A stretch of DNA of 64,000 bases. Source: Saitoella complicata NRRL Y-17804. Lineage: Eukaryota; Ascomycota; Saitoellomycetes; Saitoellales; Saitoellaceae. The number at the start of each line of letters is the position of its first letter. Position 1 is the first letter of the stretch. The notes beneath the pieces are model-generated. The model was not told where the DNA came from, did not search any database, and saw only the letters and a program-made list of their open reading frames with translations. The position numbers and the translations under genes were made by a program. The DNA is taken from positions 124,001-188,000 of the forward strand of contig NW_017567010.1 in assembly GCF_001661265.1 (NCBI RefSeq), in the 5' to 3' direction. Below are positions 53,395 through 64,000 of this stretch, one piece after another.

Positions 53395-56300
53395 TTAATG
53401 CGGTTGATGGCTTCCGTAGCTACGATACGATTCGGGACTTTGGCCTGTGCTGGTTTGTACTTGGGGTTGGTACCATTCACCCATTTGAGGTGATTGGTCC
53501 ATGCCGGTCATGCCTTGGTTGTAGGAGGGGTTGCTTACGGACATGGATCTCGGCTCTTGAATGGCGGGGACTCCGGGTAAACCAGGCTGGCCGTACATTG
53601 TACCTGTCAATGGTTGCGTTGTAAAGTACTCCGGTTGCGCCATATACTGCTGTTCCTGCGGAGACATGATGTACTGCCCTTGCTCGTACGCTGGCATAGG
53701 ATCCGGGTTGAGCAAACCCTCCTGCCCCCGCTCCGGGTTCCAGCCTGCTTGACTCCAGGTTTGGCGGAGCATAGCAAACCCTTGTGGGGATTGTGAATTT
53801 GATTTGGCGACATCGAACTCTTGCGTTGGAGCGGCGTCGGGGAAGAGCTGTTGTTTTGGTTCAAACGATTCCCACAAGTCCTGGTGGATTGCCACGGGCT
53901 GGGTGACGAGGTAGAAGTCCATTGGGTTGAGTTTGAGGGTGTTAGGTGCATTGATTATTGGTGGTTCAGCGAATTGCGGCCCAGTAGCGAATGATGCAGG
54001 ATCAATGGTTTGCTGCCGCTGTTGCTGCTGTTGCTGCTGCTGCTGCTGCACAGGAGACTGTTGGTGCTGAGCTGCCTGAGGACTGATGCCCCCGGGCCCT
54101 GCTCCCGGCGATGAAGTGAACGAGGCAAGGTAGCCTTCGCCGCTGCTGACAGAGTGAGAGTGAGGTCTAGACGAGGATTGCAGCGAATGCTGACGATGCG
54201 GCGAAATATGCCCAGTCGTATACTGCTGTTGTTGTGGATGCTGCTGCTGCTGCTGCTGCTGTTGAAATGCCAAAGGTGAAGTACCCGAACCTGACCCAGA
54301 AGCGTGCCTCCGCGGCTTTGGACGAGAGGTATGTTTGTGTGGCGGTTCAGCGGACAACATCTCTTGAGTATCCGCGGCAGAAGCCTGAGTAGTTTGAGAT
54401 GTTGTCCTCTTCGGAGCCGGTTGGGCGGTTTCTGCCAGAGTTTGCGAAGCATTCTGGAACGGATCCGCCCGCAAAGCAATAGTCATCTTGCTTTCCAAAT
54501 CCTGCGTGTCCTGAATCATTTCGAACAATCTGAAGATGATGGCGGCAATACCCCAAACCTTCGACAGCTCACGCAAAGACTTCATACAGATAGAGAACTT
54601 CTTCTTTGCACCCTCTGAGATACGCGTATCTGGCGCCCGAATCTCCATTGCATGAAAGATCATCGCTGAGAAGGTTGCGTAAACGATGAATGAATGACCG
54701 TACTTGATGCGTCCACATGACAACAAGTTCTCCATGATCCTCGTAATCATGTTGGCCGCGCTAAAAGCGACGTAGCGTGAGGAAGTGCTAGCGTGACTGG
54801 GCGGAGCGGTCTTCGTAACGTACGGCCTATGCAGCAGACAAAGAAGTCCGTAATAGGTACTATGAAGGCATGCCGCCCAAGGATTCTGCTCCGTTCCTTC
54901 CAGGGTGTATGGGTACTGCATCTCCTTGGGAAGGTTCATCAACCAAGTAGCCAATGCACGGTCCGAGATGGAGATGTCCGGCGGCAATCGCTTCTGGGAA
55001 GAACCAGCAGTGTACTGTTTTCTCATGACAACTTCCATGATTTCACACAATTTGACGTGTTGCATAAAAAAGTGCGTGTGCTGCGGATTGGGTGGGTACT
55101 CCAAGAATGGATCCTCGACTTCCTCTTCAAGGAAATCAGACTCCTGTAATGGTTCCACTTCGCAATCTTCCATGAGAATCGTCAAGGGACGACCGAGAGC
55201 AACACACAGAGTACGGTCGCGAGTGTACAATGTCCAGAATATCCTCTTCCACAGCCTCCGGTCCGTGAGAGACAGGTTTCGGGGCGGCTTTCGGTAGATG
55301 CCAAGGCCTTGTGCAAGTCTGATGGCCAACCCCAACGCGTGCCACAATGTTTCTGCACATTCATCATCTGTCTCCAAGCTTGGAAAACTCATGAGGATGA
55401 GTGCCTGCAGCACAACCATCTTGTCTTTCTCCGCACCAGCGTCATACAGAAGTTTCGCACGCTTCCAGAAGGTAAACGAAGAGGCGGTGTTAGTGCCAGT
55501 GCTTGCTTCGCGAAGCGCTGGATGGTCACTCATGCGTGAAGCAACGAAGAATATTGCCTGAAGAAGAAGAATAGGAGGCGGATGGGATGGGTCGTTGTAC
55601 CGGCGCATGAACTCCGTTTTGTTGATGACGGGGATGGCCGCATGAACGTGTTCGAAGTATGTGGTGACGAGATCATCGCATACATCACGGGGAGGAATCA
55701 AGAACACACCTCGAGACTTGAGATGATTTAACTCCTCTTCGTCCAGGATCACGAGTTTCACGTTGCCTGGGGGTTTGTGCGCGCGGGGTGGAATGGGGAA
55801 GAAGTTGCCCTTCCCTGGGTGAATACCATCTGCACCCACGAAATTCTCTTCTACGAAGTGCAGATTGGATGACTCTCCCAAAAATGCCGCGTCGTTGATA
55901 GCGACACGATCAACGCCTTCTCGTATCTGCTCGAGGTAGATGTCGGACATGTCCTTCTTCGCCTGAAGATGCTCTGCTTTGTCCGTTGAGGTATTCGGTG
56001 AGATGGATGGCCTTGCAGAGCTCGCCATAGACGTACGCCGGGTCGATTGCCCCGACTGCTCTCCTAGCTGTCGATTCACCTCATCTACTGGAGATACGAG
56101 CGGACCCTCATTCTCTGACGACTTCGACTTCTGCAACTGCGCCTTTTTCCTGGTGACGGCGATCTTGCAGTCGATGCCAAATGCCGAGCAGTTCTTTGAC
56201 TTTCATTAGCTTCCATCATCTCAGTCTCTTCGGCATGTAGCTTACTGTGCATGGTATACCAAGGGTGGCAGCATCACATCGTACTTTTCTTGCATGGCAC

Positions 56301-56709
56301 GTCTGTATCGATGGGTTAGCGATGCGATTGAGAATCGTGCCGTCTTCGTACTTCGCATGCCCTCGAGGCTCGTTGTCTGCTGGTCATACGTGGTTAGTTC
56401 AAGAAGGTTCGGTCTTGCGATCGGGGCTCACCTTCGAACGTTCAGCAAGGGATTAGCGGACGGCCCACCACCCGTGAAACCCGACAGACTATCGAGAAGT
56501 TGGTCCATGACGGAATTCGTTTCCTTTAGTTATGTCCAAGCTTGTGCGATCTGCTGAGCTTGTTAATACTGGGCCTCGGTACCGCTGTTATAGCCGAGGT
56601 TATCGATCGTTGAAGTTGGGGAAAAGTACGGCGGGCCGCGAGAGGGGCGAGAGAAGCCCGCGGGGCTGTGCGACGCGGAGGCAGAAGGCAACTGACCGTC
56701 AATAGCCAT
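53395..56709 (-). CDS. Zn2Cys6 transcription factor, FarA/Ctf1-like
   Basis: Five exons: 56709-56570, 56488-56432, 56379-56352, 56302-56246, 56193-53395; 1026 residues. The Zn2Cys6 cluster is built from three exons: C74-x2-C-x6-C-x8-C-x2-C-x6-C, reading RACETCHARKVRCD then AATLGIPCTNC and SAFGIDCKIAV. A fungal_trans middle domain follows (VCDDLVTTYFEHVHAAIPVI, LWHALGLAIRLAQGLGIYRK, RRLWKRIFWTLYTRDRTLCV). The cluster and the GVFLIPPRDVCDDL region resemble FarA/Ctf1, regulators of fatty-acid use. The C-terminus has glutamine runs. The first exon pair is the weakest: the 81-base intron 56489-56569 is inferred, and translation could instead start at an ATG (MDQLLDSLSG) inside it. Confidence 0.85.
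54011..54051. repeat. CAG/CTG microsatellite coding for polyglutamine
   Basis: Imperfect CTG repeats (sense strand CAG/CAA) encode a run of ten or more glutamines in the FarA/Ctf1-like regulator. CAA interruptions are visible. Confidence 0.8.
54241..54262. repeat. Second CAG/CTG microsatellite in the same gene
   Basis: Seven CTG units on the + strand encode polyglutamine in the C-terminal region of the Zn2Cys6 regulator. A further shorter glutamine run, coded by TGCTGTTGTTG at about 54220, precedes it. Confidence 0.8.
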
Positions 56710-56995
56710 TCTAATATGACAGGACGGCCCGGCGCACATGGTCAGTGTTTCTAATTCTGTTGCGCGGCTTACCCGGGCTTGCGTGCGACGGCGCCAACTT
56801 TTCCCTAACGCGGAAATCTCGCGAATTGGCACCACTTGGTGAACCCCTAGTCGCAACTTTAAGGGGACATGTGGAACACAAAGGAGCAGATAAGGAGATA
56901 AGTCATTGGAGAAATATATTTGAGGTAAATGTATCGAAGAGTCCTCTTTTCCCTTCTCAAAGCATCGTAAACGTCGGTCTAACCATAAGGCGTGT

Positions 56996-59950
56996 CTATT
57001 CGATCTTTTCGCTTGGCGTATGTGGCTTCCCCACCTCCACCTTCGCGACGATGATGTCGCTTAGACTTTCCAAGACGACCAAGAAGAGCACCAGTAGACT
57101 GCTGATGAAGAAATGGCTTATGCTCTGTCCGATATCCAACCAACTCCCTTCGTCCCGAACCAGGTAAAAGAAGTTCAATGTCAGAATGTCCGAAATAGCA
57201 AGGACAATCATGAACAAAGAGCTTGGTGGTACGCCAAGCTTCTTATTCAAGATACCCAGATTTGCAGAAATAACTGCGAACGGAATAAGCAGCTTGAATA
57301 GCAGCAAGGCTCCCATGCTGAACGGATTGAACACCGGGATCAACCGGTAAACCGAGTCCAGTGAGAACGACGAGATCGAAGCAATATTCCCCGTCCCAAA
57401 GAACGCAACCTGAATTAAGAAAAAGAAGAACAGCGCAATCCTCGTATCCCCAAGCGTGAGCTGTCTCGATCTTTTCGCCTTCGCACCGCTCTTGCTCACA
57501 ACCCCCTTCTGCCCCGCCTTGAACACGGCCCCCTCCATCTCGACCCACAGTGACAACATCGCAAAGAATACCACATAGAAGATGCCTTCATATGAGATTG
57601 TCAGAATAATGAATGTGGGCGAGAACGCCAAGAAGATGATCACCAGGCGGTGGAGATAGTGGTGCTTGGGCCTCATCACATGCAAGAAAGGCACCATGAG
57701 CGAGGCAATCAAAGTGGCCCAGCCGACGATTTGGGTGCCGAATGGGAGACCTTGCTTGGCTTGGAGGGATTGAACGGAGGAGTGGGTGACAACCATGGCC
57801 AAGGCGACCAGACCGACCTGAACTCCGATGATCGCCCTCGTGAATGAATCTTCTTCCTGATCGTTCCTGACGGACGGCTCAGAGCTGGCCCGGAGAACAC
57901 GGTTGCTGAAAAGCAGATAGATACATCCAATAGCAAGCATCAATACACCACCAACCATGATCTGACGTTCATCCTCCTGCTTGACCACATTCAACGTCGT
58001 AAACGTGCTCATGACAAGACACAACACAACCCACCCAAATGACAGAAGCTTATGCTGCTTAACAAAGGTGATACCCCTCGACAACGGCCATACCGACGCG
58101 AAGACGAAGCAGGCAGAGAACACCAGCCTCTGGAAGTACCCAAAGACCATAGCCTCCAGCAAACCAATGTATAAGATCGTCTTTGCCAAAACGCTGAGAT
58201 ATGACAAAGGCGAACTCACATTGCCCAATAATTGCTTCAACCCTAAGAAAAGAGCATCACGCGTAGCAATCGCTTCCTGCCAAAATAGCACCGGGAAGAA
58301 TGCGTAAGCATAATACGACGCAGGCATCTGCTGAACCCAGATCAAAGCACACAACGCCGTGAAAGACGCCATCGAGAAGAGTTTCAAGGCAACTGGACGC
58401 TTAATCTGGTAGCGATCGTCCAAGACGTATTCGTTCATGACGTAAGTGAACGCAAAGACGATCCAACCGAGGTATCCGGCAGTCACCAATGACCGCAAGA
58501 AGAGCCAGTCGTATCTCTGAAGGTACTTCAATCCCGCCAGTGCCTTCTCAGCCAACTGTAAACACGCATCCGTCGCATGTTCATACTGCTCAGCGTCGAT
58601 TAATCCCTGGATTCTCTCGATATCAGACTGACCCTCCTCCTCAAGTATGGGGAACGGCTTATACGCAAGCTCAGTCGCGGCCTTCGCCGTGTGTTTGACA
58701 CGGTACTGCTCAACGATCTGCTTCGCATTTACGAATGCCATCTCAGCCTTCACTGCCGGCTCAGCATCAATGAACTGCAGTGGCAACTCGCCAACGGAGT
58801 TGACAGGGTAGTTAACGCCAATCAACGAAGCCATCAAGGGCGCGATGTCAGCCTGATTAATGTCGTTTCTTCGGACAGCTGACAAGCCCCAATCATCCGA
58901 GAAACCGTCGTCATGACCGATGGGGCTTGCTGTATCAGGCTTCGCGACACCAGCACCCCAAGCGACGATGGGTGTTCTGGTGTTATCGGGGTGTCCGTCT
59001 CCATGGCTTCCGAAATCACTCATTCCGTGGTCAGCGGTGAAGATCCATGCAGTCTTATCGTCGCCGTAGAAGTCGTTCACCAACTTAACCGTAGCCTCAA
59101 CTCCTTCATCAACGACCTTGATGTTGCGAAGGTACTCTTTTGAGTAAGGGCGGTATGCGTGGCCGGTGGTATCGCATCCAAGGAGATGGAGGAAGAATAC
59201 GTTTTGGTCCTGGCGGAGAGCGGCGTCCAGCGCGGGATTCGAGGAAGCGTTATGGAACAGATCAGACACGTGGTCAAAAACCCAGGTATCCAAAGCAGTA
59301 GCATCTGTGATCACTCGTTAGCAGACGTCTTGGTAGGACGTTGAGATAGCGAAAAGGACAGTCACCTTTAGAAAAGTCCTCCTCTTCCTCAGCATACATC
59401 CACGTCTCAACCCTATCCTTATCCGAAGCTCCATGCGCAAACATCGGCAAGATATCCGGACTCCCAAAACTCCATGTATGCCGACTCTGATTGAATACGG
59501 AGTCGAAATTCACGGGGTTCATCTTCCATCCTTTCGTTACCGCGCTCACGTCCTCGTAAAATCCCGCAATGATCGCGACGTGTCCGGGACGCGATTCAGT
59601 AGGTACGCGGGTATGGGATACACCAAATGTCCCTTCATTGAGGACTTTTGAGCGGATGAAGGGTGCGAGGTAACGGTGCTCGCCGGTGTCGGGGTCATCA
59701 TGGGATTGGTAGAGTTTGTCGGCTCGGAGACCATCGCCTGTACATGAACGTCAGTCAGAGTGTTTCAACCGGGATGAATGCACAAACCGACTACCAAAAA
59801 CAACCGCTTTGCCGGCGCCTCCGCCTCCACTCTATGCTGTTGCATCCCATGAACCAGCGGAGTAACGAAGTAAATATCGAAGATTGACCGCAGAAAACAT
59901 ATGTGGAAGATCGTGCCGATGAGCAGGACTGCTCTTCGCGAGAGTCCCAT
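56996..59950 (-). CDS. MCD4: GPI ethanolamine phosphate transferase 1 (PIG-N)
   Basis: Three exons: 59950-59788, 59737-59366, 59304-56996; introns of 50 and 61 bases; 947 residues (yeast Mcd4 919). It adds phosphoethanolamine to the first mannose of GPI precursors in the endoplasmic reticulum. The N-terminus has a signal anchor ([20 protein letters not shown]). The lumenal alkaline-phosphatase-like domain has [52 protein letters not shown] and the metal-binding [20 protein letters not shown]. From about residue 460 on there are more than ten membrane spans. Exon joins keep the GDGLRAD motif intact. Length and motif order leave little doubt between MCD4 and GPI7/GPI13. Confidence 0.96.
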
Positions 59951-60417
59951 GTCGATTCACGGGGTATATGCTAAAGTCTTCTCGAGCGGTGCTGGCTGGC
60001 CGGTTACTTATACCGAGGACCCGTGCGGCTGAATTGCGTCGGCGGCCAGGGCCAACAGGGCCGACCCTGGTTACCGCATGGACACGCATCCCGTGGAGGA
60101 CTGAGGTGGTTATTCGGGTCTAAACGACCATTGTCAGTCTGCAAATGCAGCTCAGCCCCTTTGCAGTCCGACGTAGTTCCTGGACCTGATCCGACCCCAA
60201 CTGTCCGTGCCAGGTGCTGGACTTGCGTGGGAATCACTGGCTTTGAACCAGCAAGCATGGGTTCGTCATTAGTCAAAGCGTTTCACCCAGCAGTCCGAAG
60301 ACTGACGGCGTTGACTTTGATGAGTTTCGCCGAGGACTGGTCGAGACAGCTGGGTCTGCTTTCTGCGGTCGCTTAAGCTTTCCGAAGCGTGGGGAGCCCC
60401 TGCATCGCACGTGGATC
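59951..60417. promoter_or_regulatory. Divergent promoter, MCD4 / MOB
   Basis: 467 bases between two divergent starts. A minus-strand stretch near 60220-60300 carries a B-box-like GGTTCAAAGCC with a hairpin CTGG-TTCAAAG-CCAG, but no matching 5' acceptor or anticodon arm. The rest is unremarkable. Confidence 0.4.
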
Positions 60418-61252
60418 ATGCCGGCAGCCGCTCCTGAACACCAAACGAACGAAATGCCAATTGACAAAAAGCATCCTGAGACGACTGTCATGGCAGCAGT
60501 CGATTACCGCATCTTGCCCGGGACCAAGTCAGAAGTTATCTCGTTGCCTGAACCAGTAATCCCGACGACAACGGATCATCTCGAGTTGCAGCAATACATC
60601 GACTCCTTATGCGTCCACACGGATACCCATAGCTTGACAAGAGAGAAAGCAATGGAACTCATTGAAGTACCAGAAGGCCTCGATGTCCATGAGGGCGTGT
60701 GGTGCTACGAATGGATGCGGAGGCTGTGTATGGACCTGAATGAATTGGTGATCGCATTGCTTGAAGATGGATGCGAGCCAACTAAATGCCACTGTACGTT
60801 CCTTATGTTGTATTTGTGAATTGAATCACTGACGACGTCGACGTACAGTAATGAATGCCGGCGAATACCAATTCCTCTGCGCCTCCCACCCCCGACCCCG
60901 CGAATGCTCCGCAATCGACTACATCCACCACACCCTAACCCAGTCCATCCTCCTCCTCCTCTCCCCCTGTTTCTTCGACCCCTCTAACCCACCCTCAACA
61001 CATGCTTTCTCCTCAATCGCGCGGAGACTCTATAGGATCTTCGCGCATGCGTGGTTTGAGCATCATCATGTGTTTTGGACGGTGGAGAGTGAGACGGGAG
61101 TTTATAAGCTGTTTATGGCGGTTAGTGAGAAGTGGAGGTTGGTGCCGGTTGATTTGGTGATTTTGCCGAAGGAGGCGGGGGAGTGGACGGTTGAGGGGGA
61201 TGGGGAGGAGGTTGATGAATTCGATCGGGGCGAGACGGTGAGTGGGAGATAA
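60418..61252 (+). CDS. MOB family kinase co-activator, MOB4/phocein-like
   Basis: Two exons, 60418-60793 and 60849-61252, around a 55-base intron; 259 residues. MOB proteins bind NDR/LATS kinases or, for MOB4/phocein, the striatin (STRIPAK) phosphatase complex. The core reads GVWCYEWMRRLCMDLNELVI, then a zinc-site ACTKCHLMNAGEYQFLCASH-like region (CEPTKCHLMNAGEYQFLCAS), CSAIDYIHHTLTQSILLL and RRLYRIFAHAWFEHHHVFW, which supplies the histidine ligands. The mild departures from Mob1 and the ECSAIDYI pattern favour the phocein branch. The C-terminal tail is acidic. A later Met (MPIDKKHPET, residue 13) could also start the protein. Confidence 0.88.
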
Positions 61253-61459
61253 CGAAACACGACGCAGGAATGTTTGAGGAGTGGAAGGAGATAGAGCATT
61301 GAAGTGGACGAAGACGTCGGCTGGCCGACCTCCCAAGATATCCATATACCCTAAATTATCTATCCCAATTAATTTTTAACCGATGACGTCGATTTGCAGT
61401 CTTCGTTACTGGTTCCCCGTAAATCGTGAGTGTACGGTACGAACCACACACCGGCTTCA

Positions 61460-63050
61460 ATGAACAACTTTGACGACGAGCCTCCAGAATTGGTCGACGT
61501 GCACGATGTCGCACAGCAAAGGTTTGTCTAATACAACATCCAGCATCCAGCGCGGTGCAGGACTGATATTGGGTAAACAGCGTACCACCCCTTAATGCCG
61601 CCGCCGAACCACCAGCTTTCGTTAAGTACAAAACGCCTGAACGGATGATGTGAGAATATCTTCAATTTGACGCTTGACAGCGCTAACTCACGTATTCTCA
61701 CAGCCCATCCACCGAACCATCCTCGTTGACCACCAAAGTACCGAAAGTCCCTATCACCATCGTCACCGGTTACCTCGGCTCAGGGAAAAGTACGCTGTTA
61801 AATCATATCTTGACGGACCAGCACAATAAGAAAATTGCGGTAATCTTAAATGGTGCGTTCCTTTGACGATTGAGCCGTCTTCTTGGGATATGAATGCTGA
61901 CAGAAACGTACAGAATTCGGAGACTGTCAGTTGTTGGAACAAACTGCTAAAGAACGTTTGCTAATGCTCTCACAGCGGTCGATATCGAGAAATCCCTTTC
62001 TGTTTCCTCGCAGGGAGAACTCGTCGAGGAATGGCTGGAACTAAAAAACGGGTGCATGTGCTGCTCAGTCAAGTGTGTCACCGACCAGTGCAGTCTCATT
62101 TTGATCTTGTCTAACTTCTGTCACACAGAGATAATGGCGTAGCGGCAATTGAGAACCTCATGACTAAACGTGGAAAGTTCGACTACATTTTGTTGGAAAC
62201 CACAGGTGTTGCTGATCCAGGTTTGCGGGCCTCAACTTGCGATCACGAAATTCAGCTAACGAGTTTCTGGCGAACAGGTCCGATTGCGAATATGTTTTGG
62301 CTCGACGATGCCCTCGGTTCTGAGATCCAGCTCGACGGCATCGTCACTGTCGTTGATGCATCGAATATTGTACGCTCACTCGACGATATCCCGCAAGGCG
62401 CCGACATGACGACTGCGCATCTTCAGATTTCACATGCGGATGTGATTGTGTTGAATAAGATCGACCTGGTGCCGGAGGAGAAGTTGGAGTCTGTGAGAGA
62501 AAGAGTTAAGGGCATTAATGCTATGGCAAAGGTACTGGAGACGAAGTACAGTAAGGTGGAGAATCTGGATGCGATCCTGGATTTAGGGAGTTTTGAGAAG
62601 GTTGGGGATTTGACAACAAAGAGACCAACGGGTGGGCGGAGTTTCCATGATCCGGTGCGAAAAATCAGATGAGCGTGTTTGTATGTCATGCTGACTATTC
62701 TCGCATAGGCAATCTCGACAGTTCTTCTACCCTTGCCAAAGTTGACCAGCGACGCTCAACTCGAGCACCTCGAGTCATTTATTCGCTCACTACTGTGGGA
62801 AGGCAGCATACCTACCTTGCCATCGTCGCAACAGCAGGATGGAACAGTCGAGATCCACAGACTAAAGGGAAGAATAGTTATGAAGGAAGGACGAAGATGG
62901 ATTTTGCAGGGCGTACGGGAGGTGTACGAAAGTTTCCCTCAAGAGGAGGGGCAGGATGTCGGGGATGGAAAGATTGTGCTTATCGGGAAAGGACTTGATG
63001 AAAACCTGTTGAAGGAAGCATTGAGCGCATGGTTGGTAGAGGTTGATTAG
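61460..63050 (+). CDS. ZNG1: COG0523 GTPase metallochaperone, ZNG1/CBWD
   Basis: Eight exons: 61460-61521, 61581-61649, 61704-61852, 61914-61925, 61976-62072, 62129-62220, 62278-62654, 62709-63050; 399 residues. ZNG1 proteins are GTPases that deliver zinc to methionine aminopeptidase 1. Walker A is GYLGSGKST near residue 70. The metal motif is GCMCC (CxCC) near 127. Switch and base-recognition regions are [28 protein letters not shown] and VLNKIDLV. The C-terminal CobW_C domain follows ([20 protein letters not shown]). Exon 4 is only 12 bases. The N-terminus has PPELVDV where family members usually have CPELVPI. All splice sites are GT-AG and the frame is open throughout. Confidence 0.94.
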
Positions 63051-63288
63051 CATTCTAGAGAATGACGTTTGCACCGTATGAGCAGATCGGGCAGGGTGTC
63101 AAGCTCAACGAACATTTCTGCGTTGTTCAAGACGAAGAAGGAGGACCGGAAGCGGTAGGACGCTGGAACATACCATGAGACGTCGAATTTTACCAGATAG
63201 ACATTGCGACCCTTCTGTGCTTGCGTTTCCCCGACTTCAATTACGCCGAGGTTTTACCTCCCAAGCCGTCGACAGATTCGCCTTCCGT

Positions 63289-64000
63289 TCATACCTCTTG
63301 GTCTTCCTTCTCTAGTTTCTCCTTCCACTCTTTGTATAGGTCATTCATGGCCTTGTGAACAAGGTTTCCTTCCTCCTCGTCATACTCTTCCACCTCCTGT
63401 CGCACAATTCTTTCATTTCCCCACCTATCAGTTCCGCTTCCAAACTTCTTGCTCATCTCATCATCGATCACAGCACAGTACAAAGATGAGAGAGCACCCT
63501 TGTGCGCCGTGCACGTATGCCAAATTGAACCAAAAAGACGAGCGACATAGAAGCATGCAAACATACCCCAGAAGAAGGGTTTGATAAGGTGATCCGCCAT
63601 GATATTGGTACCACAAATACCTGGGTGAGTGAGGTATTGTCTGACTTTGTATGACTCAAAAATAGACTTGTATGATGCAACATGAAGAATGTCGGTCAGG
63701 CGTTTTGAGCCTTCATAGGAGTGAGTGTTGATCAGGAGCTGCAGAGTATCTGAGGGAGTCGAGGCGCTTGAATCAGCGACATCTGAGAGCGTTTTGGTTG
63801 GGTCAGGGTAGGAGAACGCCCAAGGGAATGCCTCAAGAGATGAGGTCCAGATAACTTTCCCGCCGTCCTTCATAACCGGGAGTACTTCATTCATGAGGTA
63901 GTAATGTCCAAAGACGTTACACTGGAAGACCCATCCCAGTCCATCACCCGACTTGCGACCTATTCTTTGCAACTTGTAGGTTGGTGCGGTGAGTGCAGCG
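63289..64000 (-). CDS. ERG27: 3-keto-steroid reductase, ERG27-like (partial, N-terminus outside window)
   Basis: The frame is open from the window edge to a stop at 63289, about 237 codons of the C-terminal two thirds. Erg27 reduces the 3-keto group during C4 demethylation of sterols in the endoplasmic reticulum. It is a short-chain dehydrogenase: VFQCNVFGHYYLMNEVLPVM, KVIWTSSLEAFPWAFSYPDP with the catalytic Ser region, and the YEGSKRLTDILHV Y-x3-K motif. THPGICGTNIMADHLIKPFF is a family mark of Erg27. The C-terminus is acidic and ends EKEDQEV. Its 3' end faces ZNG1 with 238 bases between the stop codons. Confidence 0.92.
   Translation of the reverse strand, partial: AALTAPTYKLQRIGRKSGDGLGWVFQCNVFGHYYLMNEVLPVMKDGGKVIWTSSLEAFPWAFSYPDPTKTLSDVADSSASTPSDTLQLLINTHSYEGSKRLTDILHVASYKSIFESYKVRQYLTHPGICGTNIMADHLIKPFFWGMFACFYVARLFGSIWHTCTAHKGALSSLYCAVIDDEMSKKFGSGTDRWGNERIVRQEVEEYDEEEGNLVHKAMNDLYKEWKEKLEKEDQEV

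Noticed and set aside
7854-59950. Lipid-metabolism gene cluster (OLE1, FOX2, FarA-like, MCD4)
   Set aside because: These genes are far apart, separated by unrelated core genes, and show no shared promoter motif. Their presence in one window is taken as chance.
60215-60305. Possible tRNA gene on the minus strand (B-box GGTTCAAAGCC, T-arm hairpin)
   Set aside because: There is no 5' strand complementary to the expected acceptor GATTCCC, and no anticodon stem of five pairs can be formed. It may be chance or a distant relic.
63062-63178. 38-residue + strand frame after the ZNG1 stop
   Set aside because: It reads smoothly but is short, has no start context or domain, and lies in the 3' region between convergent genes.

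Overview
The window is nuclear DNA of a fungus, most likely a basidiomycete with few introns. The evidence is a CreA/Mig1 zinc-finger repressor, a Zn2Cys6 fatty-acid regulator, an OLE1-type desaturase fused to cytochrome b5, a peroxisomal FOX2 with an SCP2 tail, an exomer (ChAPs) subunit, F-box fragments of the basidiomycete kind, and short introns (about 49-64 bases, a few 73-96) with CTAAC/CTGAC-like branch points. Many donors read GTACGT. Several long genes (SQR, OLE1, ABCC transporter, PHO89, CreA) have no visible intron. I cannot name the class or genus.

Layout. 1-2.4 kb: a partial AT-hook gene and, divergent from it, mitochondrial sulfide:quinone oxidoreductase. 2.5-5.8 kb: two outward-facing tRNA-Arg(CCT) genes flank an orphan locus with a C10 tract and a cluster of TACTTCACG repeats. 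6-7.5 kb: a GNAT acetyltransferase and a lone 5S rRNA gene. 7.8-22.6 kb: OLE1, a mitochondrial membrane protein of unknown role, Rab GDI, an ABCC transporter, an MDR oxidoreductase and a PHO89-type phosphate transporter. 22.6-27.4 kb: a 3.1-kb non-coding region leading into CreA/Mig1. 27.7-36 kb: a CYRI/FAM49 homologue, GLO3 ArfGAP, a BCH1-like exomer subunit and a DUF1769 protein. 37-46 kb: FOX2 divergent from QCR10, an RNF216-like RBR ligase and BEM1. 47-53 kb: a THP3/LENG8-type SAC3 protein, two F-box gene remnants, a cytochrome b561-like membrane protein and the monopolin subunit Csm1/Pcs1. 53-64 kb: a FarA/Ctf1-like regulator, MCD4, a MOB protein, the metallochaperone ZNG1 and the partial sterol gene ERG27.

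The genes are ordinary core eukaryotic genes without operons. Themes recur: Golgi and vesicle traffic (GDI1, GLO3, BCH1), polarity and small-GTPase signalling (BEM1, CYRI, MOB), lipid metabolism (OLE1, FOX2, FarA-like, ERG27, MCD4) and mitochondrial quinone chemistry (SQR, QCR10). No integrated virus, LTR element or CRISPR array was seen. The items most worth a second look are the fungal CYRI homologue that keeps the Rac-binding arginine pair, the tRNA-flanked orphan locus with its homopolymer tract and repeat cluster, and the RBR ligase with a hydrophobic insert.
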